From the NCBI GenBank assembly GCA_029844215.1, contig CM056728.1, forward strand, positions 62,163,789 to 62,227,788: 64,000 bases of DNA, in the 5' to 3' direction. Position 1 is the stretch's first letter. Every line of letters starts with the position of its first letter. The notes beneath the pieces are model-generated. The model had not been told where the DNA came from and searched no databases. It worked only from the letters and a program-made list of their open reading frames with translations. Source of the DNA: Przewalskia tangutica. Taxonomy: Eukaryota > Streptophyta > Magnoliopsida > Solanales > Solanaceae. A program made the translations under genes and the position numbers. This document shows positions 46,668 through 58,986 of the stretch, one piece after another.

Positions 46668-49600
46668 TGTCACGACCCGATCCCGGGCCCGTGACTGGTG
46701 TCTTACCCCGGGCACCCTAGTGATACAAACATCAGAGTAACCAGCGGAATATAAAATAATACAAGAAACAATATTCAATGAGAAACAGTTTATCTGAGAA
46801 AACTTTTGCCCTTCGGCATATATATATAACAATTTTTGAGCGATTCATCCCTTTACAAACCTCGCCCACAGCGATTACATACCTCTAAGAATGTAACAAC
46901 ACCTATGACGGGACAGGGCCCCGCCATACCCCTGAATGTACAGAACCTACAACTCAGGGAAACATACCAAAAGATAAGCCTCCGGAGAAACGGAGCTTCC
47001 CAAAACGTTGAACTGTGATCCTATAAGCGAGGATCAACAACCGGTGTACCTCTACCTGCGGCATGAACGCGGCCCGGGCGAGGTCGATAACAGTACCAAG
47101 TATGTGAAATCAAAAATATCAAAATGAAATCATAATAGTCTATATAAATGTAAGACATATATGATAACAAAACTACGATTCATAAAAGCGATATGTCAAG
47201 TCGTGGACTCACGCCTCAAAGTCATCCTCACGCCCGTGGAACTCTTCCTCACCGCCATCTAGGTATAAGTTAGGTGATACGTGTAACATGTCTCGGCCCA
47301 TCTCATGGACTCGAGGTGGAATTGTGTGGAATACATGTCTCGGCCCATCTCATGGGACTCGATAGGAATCGTATGGAATACATGTCTCGGCCCATCTCAT
47401 GGGACTCGATAGAAATCGCACATGTCTCGGTCCATCTCATGGGACTCGATAGAAATCGCACATGTCTCGGCCCATCTCATGGGACTCGATAGAAATCGGA
47501 TGGAATACATTCCCGGTTCATCCCATGAACGCGGTGTCGCATGAAATACATTCCCGGTCCATCTCATGGACTCGGTATCGAATCAGGTGAAATACATTCC
47601 CGGTTCATCCCATGAACATGGTGTCGTGTGGCCCTAACATCTAAACGCTCCTTTAAGATAGATTAAGATAATACCATGTTTTCCTTTTAAATCAACTAAG
47701 GCAATATTATGCCCTCCTTTTTAAACCAACACACTTTCCTTCTTAAAGTCAAGTAACAACATTCTTTTCCAAAAGTTCAAGTTGCCTAATTTCAAATATT
47801 CACGTCTCTTATTTTCGAAAGGTTTCATAGTTCATAGTCTTAATCATTTAATAACATAATTCTCTTTTTAAAAACAATTGAGTAATATATGCCTTATGTG
47901 TGAGTAGGTTATTCTTGTTTATAACAATCTTATTAGAGCAGCCATGATCTAGGAAATGTAATACAATTTTGTCTTATCTTAGCTTCATGCAGATGGAGGT
48001 TTCTCTTGGTTTTAATATAATTACTTATTTGTCAATACATTTTCCTTTATTAACGCTGCGGTGGTTCGCTCGATACTTATTCTCATTTCCGAATCAAGAA
48101 ACATTATTTTTAAAACCAAGTACTCATTACTCACGAATGAGGTTTCACACTTTTAACAAAATTCATATCAATTCAATTAAGTCAAGCCTCTTATCTTTTG
48201 AGATCAAGTCTCTTAACTTCTAAAATCAATAACCCATTTTTTTATTACTCTTAAGTCGTTATACTTAACTTCCCATAAAGCTAGTATAACTCTTAAACTT
48301 TCAAAACCAAGTATTACTCTTCTTTCAAAACGATTCTTAATTCTTTTTGAAATACTTCAAGATTCTTATTATTTAAAACTCAAGTCAGAAGACGTCAAGT
48401 AAAACCATGTTCAGTTAACACACGACGCTCACTGACTATATATACTTTAAAATATCATGCTCAAGAGGATAGGAAGAATCACATACCTCGCGACGATTAT
48501 CGACTATTAGCAAATAGCTCCAAAGTACTGTAATCCTGCTAGCCTTTTCCACCCTTCGAGTAGAATACGCTACTCGCAGTACTTCAACCTATAACGGTCA
48601 TACAAGTCTATTAGCGTCTAGACTACTCTGTAGAATACTTCTAGATACAGATTCCTTGTTCTACGGAAAATTGGGCAGCACTTCCCTACCCGCCAAACTA
48701 CACAAGTTCATCAGAATACGATATATGTAAGTACAATTCAGTCTTATTCTTTAATATTCTTCTGATGTGATTTCAGTTTAATTCTTTTCTGTAATATCCT
48801 TCTATTACAATTCAATTCTCTTCTGTAACATCCTTCTATGTATCTAATATTCATTTCTATACTACTACAGTATGTAATTTCCAATTACACTAGAAGGATA
48901 GGATTATTTACCTCGATAAGCCCAAAATTATCCAAGTTAATGTCGATCCTGAGCAACGTTTAGCTCCTACTCTGGGCGCTCCAACCCGCTCCAAACAACC
49001 CTTAGAAGTTCTACGCAACTTCTTCTTAATACTTCAACCCGCTATGAAGATTTCCTTAGGGTTTCGTTTTTGTGACTTAAGGGAATATAGTAGTATTTCT
49101 GACTCTACGATAGAGGTAACTTTGGAAAGTACTACAAGGTATTTGGGCTAAAGTATTTGGGAATAGTAACAATACTTGGAGAATACTTTTCTACCAAGGG
49201 GGGGGGTGTATTTTACGATGGCAGGGGGGGTATACTCTCGGCCAAGGGCCTTCTCAAGGGGGAGGGGTGGCTTTGGACGAAAACTTTAAGAGGGAGGGAG
49301 AGGGATTTCAAGACTTGGAAATTGCTCAAGTGTGGATGAAATAAGTCTTCAACTAAGGGGTATTTATAGGCCAATCAATGGCCAAGATTAAGACAAGTGG
49401 TGGGCAAGTGTAGGGTCAAGATTTGGGCAAGTGTACCTTATCCATCTACCACCAAAATATCCTACCAACTCCTTGACTAAAAATTGTGCAAGAAACGTCC
49501 ACAAGATCGTCCACTTGAGGGTGACACTTGTCACCCTCTCGTTGGTCCAAAATATTTCATCTCTCGGAAAAATCCGCAAAAATTATAAATGTTGCAACCG

Positions 49601-49753
49601 TATTTTTCCCTTCGCAAAGTCCGGAAAACGTTTCGTCGGAAAACGACTCTTTTCGCTAGTTGTGTACAAATTTCGTCTCTAATGCCTACTTAAGGCTAAA
49701 AACTTTTGTACGTACGCCCTCACGTACATACTCTGGAAATACGGGGTATAACA
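46668..49753 (-). mobile_element. Element L 3' LTR (3086 bp)
   Basis: Starts TGTCACGACCCGATCCCGGG and ends GGGGTATAACA. It contains the reversed 48-bp repeat of LTR G (47289-47640), the ~140-bp block shared with A, F and G (near 47935-48075), and a TATTTATA (TATA box, minus) at 49361-49368. The paired palindromes are absent; GACACTTGTC stands where the G-box is in relatives. Confidence 0.93.
47289..47640 (-). repeat. Minisatellite in L 3' LTR
   Basis: About seven units of 38-48 bp contain CATGTCTCGGCCCATCTCAT, the reverse-strand relative of the LTR G 48-mer. Confidence 0.9.
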
Positions 49754-49770
49754 TTCTCCCCTCCTTAGAA
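49754..49770 (-). other. Polypurine tract, element L
   Basis: The reverse complement reads CTAAGGAGGGGAGAA, one A inside the G run compared with other copies. Confidence 0.88.
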
Positions 49771-50600
49771 ACATTCGTCCCGAATGTTCCTTCTCAAGAC
49801 GGATAACGATAAAGTTTCTCTAACAAGTTGCCAACGCCACACCTGGTCTAAAGGATACTCCCTTCGCATCTTCACTCCACAACAAAATGATCTCCTTTAT
49901 TCTGCTAACACACGTTCTCTTATTTCCTCACTCGTCGTACTCATCTCGAACACTTGAACTTTTTCTAGTATACGTACCATACTTCAGTCAGCGCTTCAGT
50001 TTCCAAAATCCCTGGAGTCGCTACTTCCAAACTTGGTCATCTTACTAGCCTCAAATTCCTTTAAGGCCATTCCCGGCCTTCACGATCCGCTTCTGGTCGA
50101 ACATATCCACGAACTCATACGATGGTTACTTAAACACGGCCTAGCACCTCGTGACCCTACCACCGGCGACCACCTAATCGACCACCTTAATTCGCCTACG
50201 GTTGACCCGCACACGCCCTCCGCCGTGCGAACTCTCTTGTTTCTCGATCCGAACAATCTCACAAATCAAGTCAGAAAACCTAGTGGTCTTCTTAGCTCAA
50301 CTACCCTCTTTCATTTCATACCACTCAGGACTTATCACACAAATATATCCCACGATACTATGCACTCGATAAAGGTCAACACAAACATAAATCTTTTACT
50401 CAAGATGGCCTCGCATCTAAGGTTTCTACGTATAAAACTCTAAGGCTCACACTTTCCTGTCCCAAACTTACCCTTAACCATGTTTTCTAAACACAATTTT
50501 AACATAATGCTATCCGAACATAATACTTAGCACTTCATCATATCATCTACGCATACTAGTCTCTAGAGGGTAAGAATATACATGTACCATCCGCCCACTC
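49771..50600 (-). mobile_element. Element L non-pol tail
   Basis: Homologous to the tails of A, B and G but shorter at the 3' side. The antisense (plus) strand has an open frame of 136 codons (50033-50443) beginning MVILLASNSFKAIPGLHDPL, matching the antisense frame in G (LVILLASNSFKAIPGLHDPI). Confidence 0.8.
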
Positions 50601-51801
50601 TAATCATAGGCACTCGCCAGGCGCATAGTCAGAAGGCGATGATCCCGCCATCGACCCTAGTCGTGGTCATTCTACTGTATCCCTTCTTTTAGTGATACCC
50701 TCGTCACACGGCCCTCGACGGCCGCAGTGAAACAAGCACCGATGAAGACGACACTCTCGGATGACGTTTGCCACGATCGCACACTAAGGAAAGCATGAAC
50801 CCGATTGGCCGAACCCATGTATACCGTGAGCGAAGCCACGAGCTCGACTCAGCTCCGAATACCCCGAACGCCCCAAGATCTGGAGGACCACTTTGTATCG
50901 GGCGAGATACATAACTAGCTCGCCGAGGCGGTCCGCCGAAAGTTACCAAAGGACCTGCTGTCCCGCCTCTTCTCGCCGATCTCGGTCATTCCGCCGACCT
51001 CTCCGCCTCACATCCAAGTGCATAAGCTCAGTATGCGGCAATGTCCATGCCCGGTGAAGAGCTACACCAACAAGCCTCGCCAAGTAGTCATCGAGCCCGT
51101 GACGTGGCGGTGCACTCGTCCTCCATGTCGGCTACCATGCGGGACGCATCGAGCTAATGAGTCAAACTCCACATTGTACTCAACCGCAGACGCCCGGCTC
51201 GCTCAACGTCAAAAATTGGCCGAGCCCTTCTCATCTGCGAGGCAAGAAATGTGCAAGAAATGCCTCGAGAACTCGCTCCATACGGTGGAAGTGCATACTC
51301 TCCCGACAGCTCCCACGAATCAAACTACCAATCGCAGATTACGCACCGATGCGAACCTAAGACCACCGACTCGGTCTCGAAGCCTAGATCACTCATGATC
51401 CGATGTAATCGCTGAATGAACTCGCGGATCATCCTCGTGCCTCGACCAGAACTCGCGGGCTACAACTCGTAAAGTCCTGTAGCCTCAAACTATCCGATCT
51501 AGGGTGAACTACGGGTACTATCGAATCGCTGCAACCAAATTATCTCATGTTCGCCACGATCCCGCCGAATCGGGCCATCTCTTTGTAACCCATCTCTCTC
51601 GCTTCCAGCCGTGGACCGAGGCTCAGTATCGTGGTCTCGGCAGCCACCGCCGCGCTCCTAAACTCGCCGGGCGGCCGCTAAACTCGGGCCGTCAAGCACT
51701 ATCTCGTAATGATCGGCTGCGCTTCGCACTTCTCTCAGTATCCTACTAGCAGCTCCATCGGCCGCTTGCCCATCTGGGACCGGTTGCCTTGCGCGAGGCA
51801 T
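50601..51801 (-). pseudogene. gag: Element L gag (heavily scrambled)
   Basis: The likely start is the ATG at 51801 (MPRARQPVPDGQAAD). Similarity to B and D gag is continuous at the DNA level from there to about 50601, but the reading frame breaks every few tens of codons. Most breaks coincide with CAG or CTG of sister copies reading as CG or shortened forms. The zinc knuckle region (near 50710-50745) has lost its cysteine spacing. Because L is otherwise young, with near-identical LTRs and perfect duplications, the damage is more likely technical than evolutionary. Confidence 0.8.
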
Positions 51802-51985
51802 AATCGTAAAACGAAATACGTCGAGAGGGTCCAACTTATAACACAACTCTAAGGCACGATCTCGTAATGAGAAGAATGGAAACTAATCTAAATGTCCGCA
51901 AATTTCTTGATTATAGATGTGGTGCACAACACACCGATAATCAAGACTTACTAGACACGGCTCAGACACTTTCCGAGGATTAACT

Positions 51986-51997
51986 GCTCTGATACCA
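51986..51997 (-). other. Primer-binding site, element L
   Basis: The reverse complement is TGGTATCAGAGC, four bases before the 5' LTR. Confidence 0.93.
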
Positions 51998-52001
51998 CTT
52001 T

Positions 52002-53054
52002 TGTCACGACCCGATCCCGGGCCCGTGACTGGTGCCTTACCCCGGGCACCCTAGTGATACATACATCAGAGTAACCAGCGGAATATAAAACAATACAAGA
52101 AACAATATGCAATGAGAAACAGTTTATCTGAGAAAATTTTTGCCCTTCGGCATATATATATAACAATTTTTGAACAGTTACATCCCTTTTACAAACCCTG
52201 CCCACAACAGTACTACATACCTCTAAGAATGTAACAACACCTATGACGGGACAGGGCCCCGCCATACCCCTGAATGTACAGAACCTACAACTCAGGGAAA
52301 CATACCAAAAGATAAGCCTCCGGAGAAACGGAGCTTCCCAAAACGCTGAACTGTGATCCTATGAGCGAGGATCAACAACCGGTGTACCTCTACCTGCGGC
52401 ATGAACGCAGCCCCCCGAAGGAGGTCGATAACAGTACCAAGTATGTGAAATCAAAATATCAAAATGAAATCATAATAGTCTATATAAAATGTAAGACATA
52501 TATGATAACAAAACTACGATCATAAAAGCGGTAAGTCGTGGACTCACGCCTCAAAGTCATCCTCATGCGTGGAACTCCTTCCTCACCGGCAGCCTAGGTA
52601 TAAGTTAGGTGATACGTGTAACATGTCTCGCCCATCTCATGGACTCGAGGTGGAATCGTGGAATACATGTCTCGCCCATCTCATGGGACTCGATAGAATC
52701 GTATGGAATACATGTCTCGCCCATCTCATGGGACTCGATAGAAATCGCACACGTCTCGCCCATCTCACGGACTCGATGAAATCGCACATGTCTCGCCCAT
52801 CTCATGGGACTCGAGAAATCGGATGGAATACATTCGGCTCATCCCACGAACGCGTGTCGCATGAAATACATTCGGTCCATCTCATGGACTCGGATCGAAT
52901 CGTGAAATACATTCCTGCTCATCCCATGAACGCGGTGTCGTGTGGCCCTAACATCTAAACGCTCCTTTAAGATAGATTAAGATAATACCATGTTTTCCTT
53001 TTAAATCAACTAAGGCAATATTATGCCCTCCTTTTTAAACCAACACACTTTCTT
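52002..53054 (-). mobile_element. Element L 5' LTR, first part
   Basis: Matches 46668-47737 closely, including the terminal hairpin and minisatellite. It is cut at 53054 by remnant N. Confidence 0.92.
52617..52950 (-). repeat. Minisatellite in L 5' LTR
   Basis: Counterpart of 47289-47640. CCCGG and CAG-type sites are consistently shortened here relative to the 3' LTR (CTCGGCCC reads CTCGCCC). Confidence 0.88.
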
Positions 53055-53144
53055 GCAGCCTCCTGATTATAGATGTGGTGCACAACACACCGATAATCAA
53101 GACTCTACTAGACACGGTCTGTAGACACTTTCCGAGGACTAACT

Positions 53145-53156
53145 GCTCTGATACCA
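53145..53156 (-). other. Primer-binding site, remnant N
   Basis: The reverse complement is TGGTATCAGAGC. Confidence 0.92.
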
Positions 53157-53714
53157 CTTTTGTCACGACCAGGCTCGCGGATCGTGCCCTACCCGGGCAC
53201 CCTTACAGTAAACATCGAGATAATCGCGGAACATACATGAAACTTATAAAATAAAACAACGTAAATAAACAACAGTCACCGATAAGGCTACCTTCGCGAC
53301 GTCATACGAACGGCGGTTGCCTCTTTCTTTACAAATGACTCCACAATATGTGACTACAGCACTCTAAGAGTTTTAACATAATACCGCATGGACAGGCCCC
53401 GCCATACCTGAATATACATAGTCATGACAACTCCTAACATCGAGCCATCTAAAATGCCGAACCAGATCCTAAGCTCGCGGATCCATATCGGTACCTAAAC
53501 TGCGGACATGAACGTAGCTCTCGGCGGGGCCGCATAACAAAAATTGCGAATATGGAATGTAAATAACGCAAGAATCAAATCATAATCGCATAAAGAACGC
53601 CCTTTAACTCCCAAATCAATCATATATTAACTGCCTTTCCTTCTTTCGATAAGATTTAACAACATATTCTTACATACTTACTTAAGAGCTTAATCCAGCC
53701 TTTTTCACATAACT

Positions 53715-54125
53715 TACATATCTTACATAACATAATCCGCCCATTTGCGGACACGTGTCTTGATGAATCATGTGACATAATCCGCCCGCTCGGGGCTCTG
53801 CATCGTGGAATCATATAGCATAATTCGCCCGCCCGGGCTCGGTGTGCTTGTGGAATCATGTAGCATAATCCGCCCGCTTTGGGGCTCGGTGTCTAATGGA
53901 ATCATGTAGCATAATCCGCCCGCTACCGGGGCTCGGTGAAGATAGCGTAACCCTACATGTGCAGGCTCGGGGTAATATGGCATAATCCGCCTATTTGTAG
54001 GCTCGGTGTATCTCATAACGTAATCCGGCCTATTTGTAGGCTCGTGTATTTCATAACGTAATCCGCCTATTTGTAGGCTCTGTATTTCATAACGTAATCC
54101 GCCCATTTGTAGGCTCGGTGTATTT
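53715..54125 (-). repeat. Minisatellite in LTR N, units of about 43-52 bp
   Basis: Roughly nine irregular units contain ATAATCCGCCC and GGCTCGGTGT. Irregular spacing may partly reflect lost CHG bases. Confidence 0.85.
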
Positions 54126-56280
54126 CCTTACGTAACATTTTAAAACGTATTGTTACCTCTTCTTAAGTCGTTATAACAACTTCCCATAAAGCTATTATAA
54201 CAACCTTTCATTTTAGAGAACTCAAGGCACTTTTGTTCTTACAACATTAGGGAAACTAGACCTAAAATACCACGCATATACGCATTTCAATGTAATCATA
54301 AACTTCTTTCTTTTTTAAAACTCAAGTCACATACTCTTAAAATCATGTCATCAATACTTTTAGAAATCAAGTCCACAACTTGAAAAATAAAGTTTCATAA
54401 TCCTTAGAAGACAACCAAAGTTCATAGTCTTAAAACCTTATATCATACATTCTTTAAAATCCACTTACTTATACTTATATAAAACAAATATAAAGTTCCA
54501 TACACTTCCAAAACCAAGTAACTTATTCTCTTAAAACCATATAACTTTCACTTTTAAAAATCAATCCACACATATAAATTCAAGTCATTTTTGAACGTAA
54601 AATCCACTTACTTACTTTAAATAAATCAAGACACATAGTTTTAAATCAAATCTCATATTTTCCTAACCATTCTTACCAACATCTCCCATAAGACTTGGTA
54701 AGGACTTAGGACAAGTTAACATACTTATAACTTAGGATAACTTAGACATAACCCTTACGTAGAGTAAATCAACATACATACTTCTTAACTTCTAAGAATA
54801 GAAGGAATCATGAAATAATACCACATGTATATTCCATACATAGAACCATGTCTAAAGAAGGGAGAGGTTCACATACCTCGCGACGATTATCGACAAGTAG
54901 CAAAAAGCTCCAAAGTACTTCCACCTTGAGCTATTCCATTCTTCAAGTAGGATACGCTATACCTAGTACGTCAACCTATAATGGTCACCATACGTCCATT
55001 AACTTCTTACTTCATACGTAGAATATTTTAGGTGCTAGGTTGCTAAATTCTACGGAAAATCGGACAGCACCTCCTTTGTTTCTACTTACTTTGCCACCTT
55101 TTTCAAGGCCGAATACAATAACCAAACAGCCCCAATTGGCTCACAATTTCTATAAGGTACTCCAATACAAATGACTAACTAAACAGCCCCAATTGGCTCA
55201 CAATTTAGAAAGTAGTCCAATACAAATGAAAAACAAACTAAAAAGTCCAAATTCGGCCACCTTGAGTTCAACCCTACCAATTCTTATCAAATTCCATTTC
55301 AAACCAAATTGGTAGCATAACATGATATCAAGTCGTATTTGATTATAACAATCCATAATCTCGAAGTAGGTAACATGCGACGATTTCTAATAACGACTAA
55401 ATTGAAATCCAACTTAACAAGGCTTATATAACATTTCGAATTTAGCTACAAGCACTCCATAATACTTATAAACTTCAACTTAACCACTTCATGCTATCAA
55501 CATGTAAAGCTAACAACAACAATAATAATACATAATCTTGTAACATCTTAAAGGACAAGATTATACCTTAACGATTCTCAAACCAATCTTCAACCAAGTC
55601 GCCTTTAGCAACTTAGAGACTCTCCAAGATACTTCAATCCGCTACTGAGACCCTTAGAACCATACCAACAATTTTCCTTCAAACTCCCAACCAAAACCTA
55701 GAAAAGCCATTAGGTTTTCACACATGACTAATACGAAAACTCTCTTTTTCCGGATTTTTCTATTGAGATATACTTACATAACACTCATGAACCTTGGTTT
55801 AAAGTGGGGGATTTATTGGACAACAAACAAAAAAATTTCTTGTTCAAATGAGCTCAAAGCCGAGAGCTCCTAATGCCTAAGCTCCAATTCTCTAAAAAAT
55901 TTCTAAGTGTTATGACAAGTCTTGCTACTAGTACTACTATATAGTTCAATGGAGGGTCAATATGCAAACAATTGGGTGGTTTGGATGATCTCTAATTAAA
56001 ATATCAAGACTTTGAACCCTTTGACTTAGTCAATTTTGTCAAGCTAATTAATAGGAAGACTTAGTCATCTTAAGGCTATGGTCAATGACCATTTTGGCCA
56101 TGACATTTTCGTCCAAGGCATAAATAAGGGGGGTGACAAGTGTCGCCCTCCCATTCGTCACAATAATACGCTTTCCGACAATTTCAAATTTCCGGTAAAT
56201 TTTTACAAGTCTCAAATCTTAACACTTGTGAGTTCTTACTTACGTTCTTAAAACATGTCCTGTAATTACGGGGTGTAACA

Positions 56281-58058
56281 ATGCAGATGGAGGTTTCTAC
56301 TGGTTTTAATATAATTACTTATTTGTCAATACATTTTCCTTTATTAACGCTGCAGTGGTTCGTTCGATACTTATTCTCATTTTCGAATCAGTAAAACATT
56401 ATTTTTAAAAACCAAGTACTCATTACTCACGAATGAGGTTTCACACTTTTTAACAAAATTCATATCAATTCAATTAAGTCAAGCCTCTTATCTTTTGAGA
56501 TCAAGTCTCTTAACTTCTAAAATCAATAACCCATTCTTTTTATTACTCTTAAGTCGTTATACCTAACTTCCCATAAAGCTAGTATAACTCTTAAACTTTC
56601 AAAACCAAGTATTACTCTTCTTTCAAAACGATTCTTAATTCTTTTTGAAATACTTCAAGATTCTTATTATTTAAAACTCAAGTCAGAAGACGTCAAGTAA
56701 AACCATGTTCAGTTAACACACGTACGTCTACCGTACTATATATACTTTAAAATATCATGCTCAAGAGGATAGGAAGAATCACATACCTCGCGACGATTAT
56801 CGACTATTAGCAAATAGCTCCAAAGTACTGTAATCCTGCTAGCCTTTTCCACCCTTCGAGTAGAATACGCTACTCGCAGTACTTCAACCTATAACGGTCA
56901 TACAAGTCTATTAGCGTCTAGACTACTCTGTAGAATACTTCTAGATACAGATTCCTTGTTCTACGGAAAATTGGGCAGCACTTCCCTACCCGCCAAACTA
57001 CTCAAGTCTACTGTAAATACAGTCATATGTAAGTACAGTTCAGTCTTATTCTTTAATATTCTTCTGATGTGATTTCAGTTTAATTCTTTTCTGTAATATC
57101 CTTCTATTACAATTCAATTCTCTTCTGTAATATCCTTCTATGTATCTAATATTCATTTCTATACTACTACAGTATGTAATTTCCAATTACACTAGAAGGA
57201 TAGGATTATTTACCTCGATAAGCCCAAAATTATCCAAGTTAATGTCGATCCTGAGCAACGTTTAGCTCCTACTCTGGGCGCTCCAACCCGCTCCAAACAA
57301 CCCTTAGAAGTTCTACGCAACTTCTTCTTAATACTTCAACCCGCTATGAAGATTTCCTTAGGGTTTCGTTTTTGTGACTTAAGGGAATATAGTAGTATTT
57401 TCGGGCTCTACGTATAGAGGTAACTTTGGAAAGTACTACAAGGTATTTGGGCTAAAGTATTTGGGAATAGTAACAATACTTGGAGAATACTTTTCTACCA
57501 AGGGGGGGGGTGTATTTTACGATGGCAGGGGGGGTATACTCTCGGCCAAGGGCCTTCTCAAGGGGGAGGGGTGGCTTTGGACGAAAACTTTAAGAGGGAG
57601 GGAGAGGGATTTCAAGACTTGGAAATTGCTCAAGTGTGGATGAAATAAGTCTTCAACTAAGGGGGTATTTATAGGCCAATCAATGGCCAAGATTAAGACA
57701 AGTGGTGGGCAAGTGTAGGGTCAAGATTTGGGCAAGTGTACCTTATCCATCTACCACCAAAATATCCTACCAACTCCTTGACTAAAAATTGTGCAAGAAA
57801 CGTCCACAAGATCGTCCACTTGAGGGTGACACTTGTCACCCTCTCGTTGGTCCAAAATATTTCATCTCTCGGAAAAATCCGCAAAAATTATAAATGTTGC
57901 AACCGTATTTTTCCCTTCGCAAAGTCCGGAAAATGTTTCGTCGGAAAACGACTCTTTTCGCTAGTTGTGTACAAATTTCGTCTCTAATGCCTACTTAAGG
58001 CTAAAAACTTTTGTACGTACGCCCTCACGTACATACTCTGGAAATACGGGGTATAACA
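56281..58058 (-). mobile_element. Element L 5' LTR, second part
   Basis: Matches 47988-49753 almost base for base and ends GGGGTATAACA followed by AAATG. The TATA box (TATTTATA, minus) is at 57666-57673. Confidence 0.93.
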
Positions 58059-58063
58059 AAATG
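58059..58063. repeat. Target-site duplication of element L (right)
   Basis: AAATG, identical to 46663-46667. Confidence 0.95.
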
Positions 58064-58639
58064 GAACAAAGCCGAGAGGTCTATTTGAAGAACAAGAATT
58101 GTTGTGATATTTTCTAAGTGTAAAATGAGCTTGTCTTGCACTGGCTTAGTACTTATAACACTATGGATGGCCAAGATTATAACAAATGTGAGGCTTAGAT
58201 GGTTTTCACTAGGATCAAGCCCTTGTGGCCAAGTTGACAAGTCAACTATGTCATGCTAGCAAGACTAATCTTCCAAGGTGGTTAATGACCATTTTACCCT
58301 CCCTAAATTTCGTCCAAGACCACATGTGGGGGTGCCACGTGTCGCCCTCTCATTCGTCCATAAAATTCCGTAACCCTCGTGGGCCCCACAAAACGTAAAA
58401 TTCCTCGGGTGGGCCCCACATGACCAAATCCGTCAAAATAAATTTCCAAAAAGTTAAGAGTTCCATACTCTTCAAATAATGCATTTTGAGAATCCAATTC
58501 TCAACAACGAACATTTTTCCTTTCCGGCGTTCGGAAGATTTTCCGTCGGAAAAACAATTCCTCCTTTCGTACTAATTTCCTAGTCTTGTTTCCTTAAGCA
58601 CATTCTCTTTTACATGTCCTGGACTTACGGGGTGTAACA
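58064..58639 (-). mobile_element. Solo LTR K, second part
   Basis: Continues K where 46667 stopped (compare LTR C 13092-13668) and ends GGGGTGTAACA, followed by CGAAT. It carries K's U3. Confidence 0.93.
58336..58419 (-). promoter_or_regulatory. U3 module of LTR K
   Basis: GTGGGCCCCAC is at 58379-58389 and 58409-58419 (30-bp spacing). CACGTG is at 58336-58341. Confidence 0.72.
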
Positions 58640-58644
58640 CGAAT
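58640..58644. repeat. Target-site duplication of solo LTR K (right)
   Basis: CGAAT, identical to 43356-43360. Confidence 0.95.
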
Positions 58645-58986
58645 CTCATCATACCCTTCATGGGTGACACCTTCAAGAAGACCCAATCGTCTACCTGAAA
58701 CTCCAAATGCCGACGCCGATTATCCGCATATGACTTTTGCCGACTGAGTCGCTATCACCTCTCTGGATAAGCTTCACCTTATCCACGCTGCGTCGAACCA
58801 AGTGCGCCAACTAATCGCGCCGCCCACGTCAAACCAACCAATCGGCGATCTACATTTCCGGCCATATAAAGCCTCGTATGGCGTCATCTGTATACTGGAA
58901 TAGTAGCTGTTGTTATAAGCAAACTCTACAAGAGGCAAATGATCCTCCCAGCTACCCCTGAAATCAATCACGCAGGCTCGCAGCAT
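58645..58986 (-). pseudogene. Element M integrase C-terminal part
   Basis: The frame 58774-58986 reads MLRACVIDFRGSWEDHLPL, VEFAYNNSYYSSIQMTPYEA and LYGRKCRSPIGWFDVG, followed in another frame by the linker up to SPMKGMMRF at the K insertion point. The continuation is 42886-43360. Frame loss near 58800 lies in a CHG-shortened stretch. The glutamate region (58987-59045) is likewise disturbed. Confidence 0.88.

Larger units (their letters stand above)
53055..56280 (-). mobile_element. Remnant N: leader, primer site and 5' LTR of another element
   Basis: Minus-strand leader (53055-53144), tRNA-iMet primer site (53145-53156) and a 5' LTR (53161-56280, 3120 bp) ending GGGGTGTAACA. The rest of N is missing, together with about 250 bp of L's LTR (the counterpart of 47738-47987). 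A deletion therefore followed the insertion. Confidence 0.88.
46668..58058 (-). mobile_element. Element L: complete gag-only retrotransposon, minus strand
   Basis: Both LTRs (46668-49753; 52002-53054 with 56281-58058), polypurine tract, non-pol tail, gag, primer site and perfect AAATG duplications are present. The interior (49754-52001) is only 2.25 kb. The LTRs are almost identical outside a few short patches, which indicates a comparatively recent insertion. The 5' LTR is itself disrupted by remnant N. This is the one complete member of the gag-only class in the window. Confidence 0.93.

Noticed and set aside
49157..49339. 60-codon frame identical at 49157-49339 and 57461-57643
   Set aside because: Identity is explained by the two LTRs of the young element L. 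The region is G-rich leader sequence without family-wide protein conservation.
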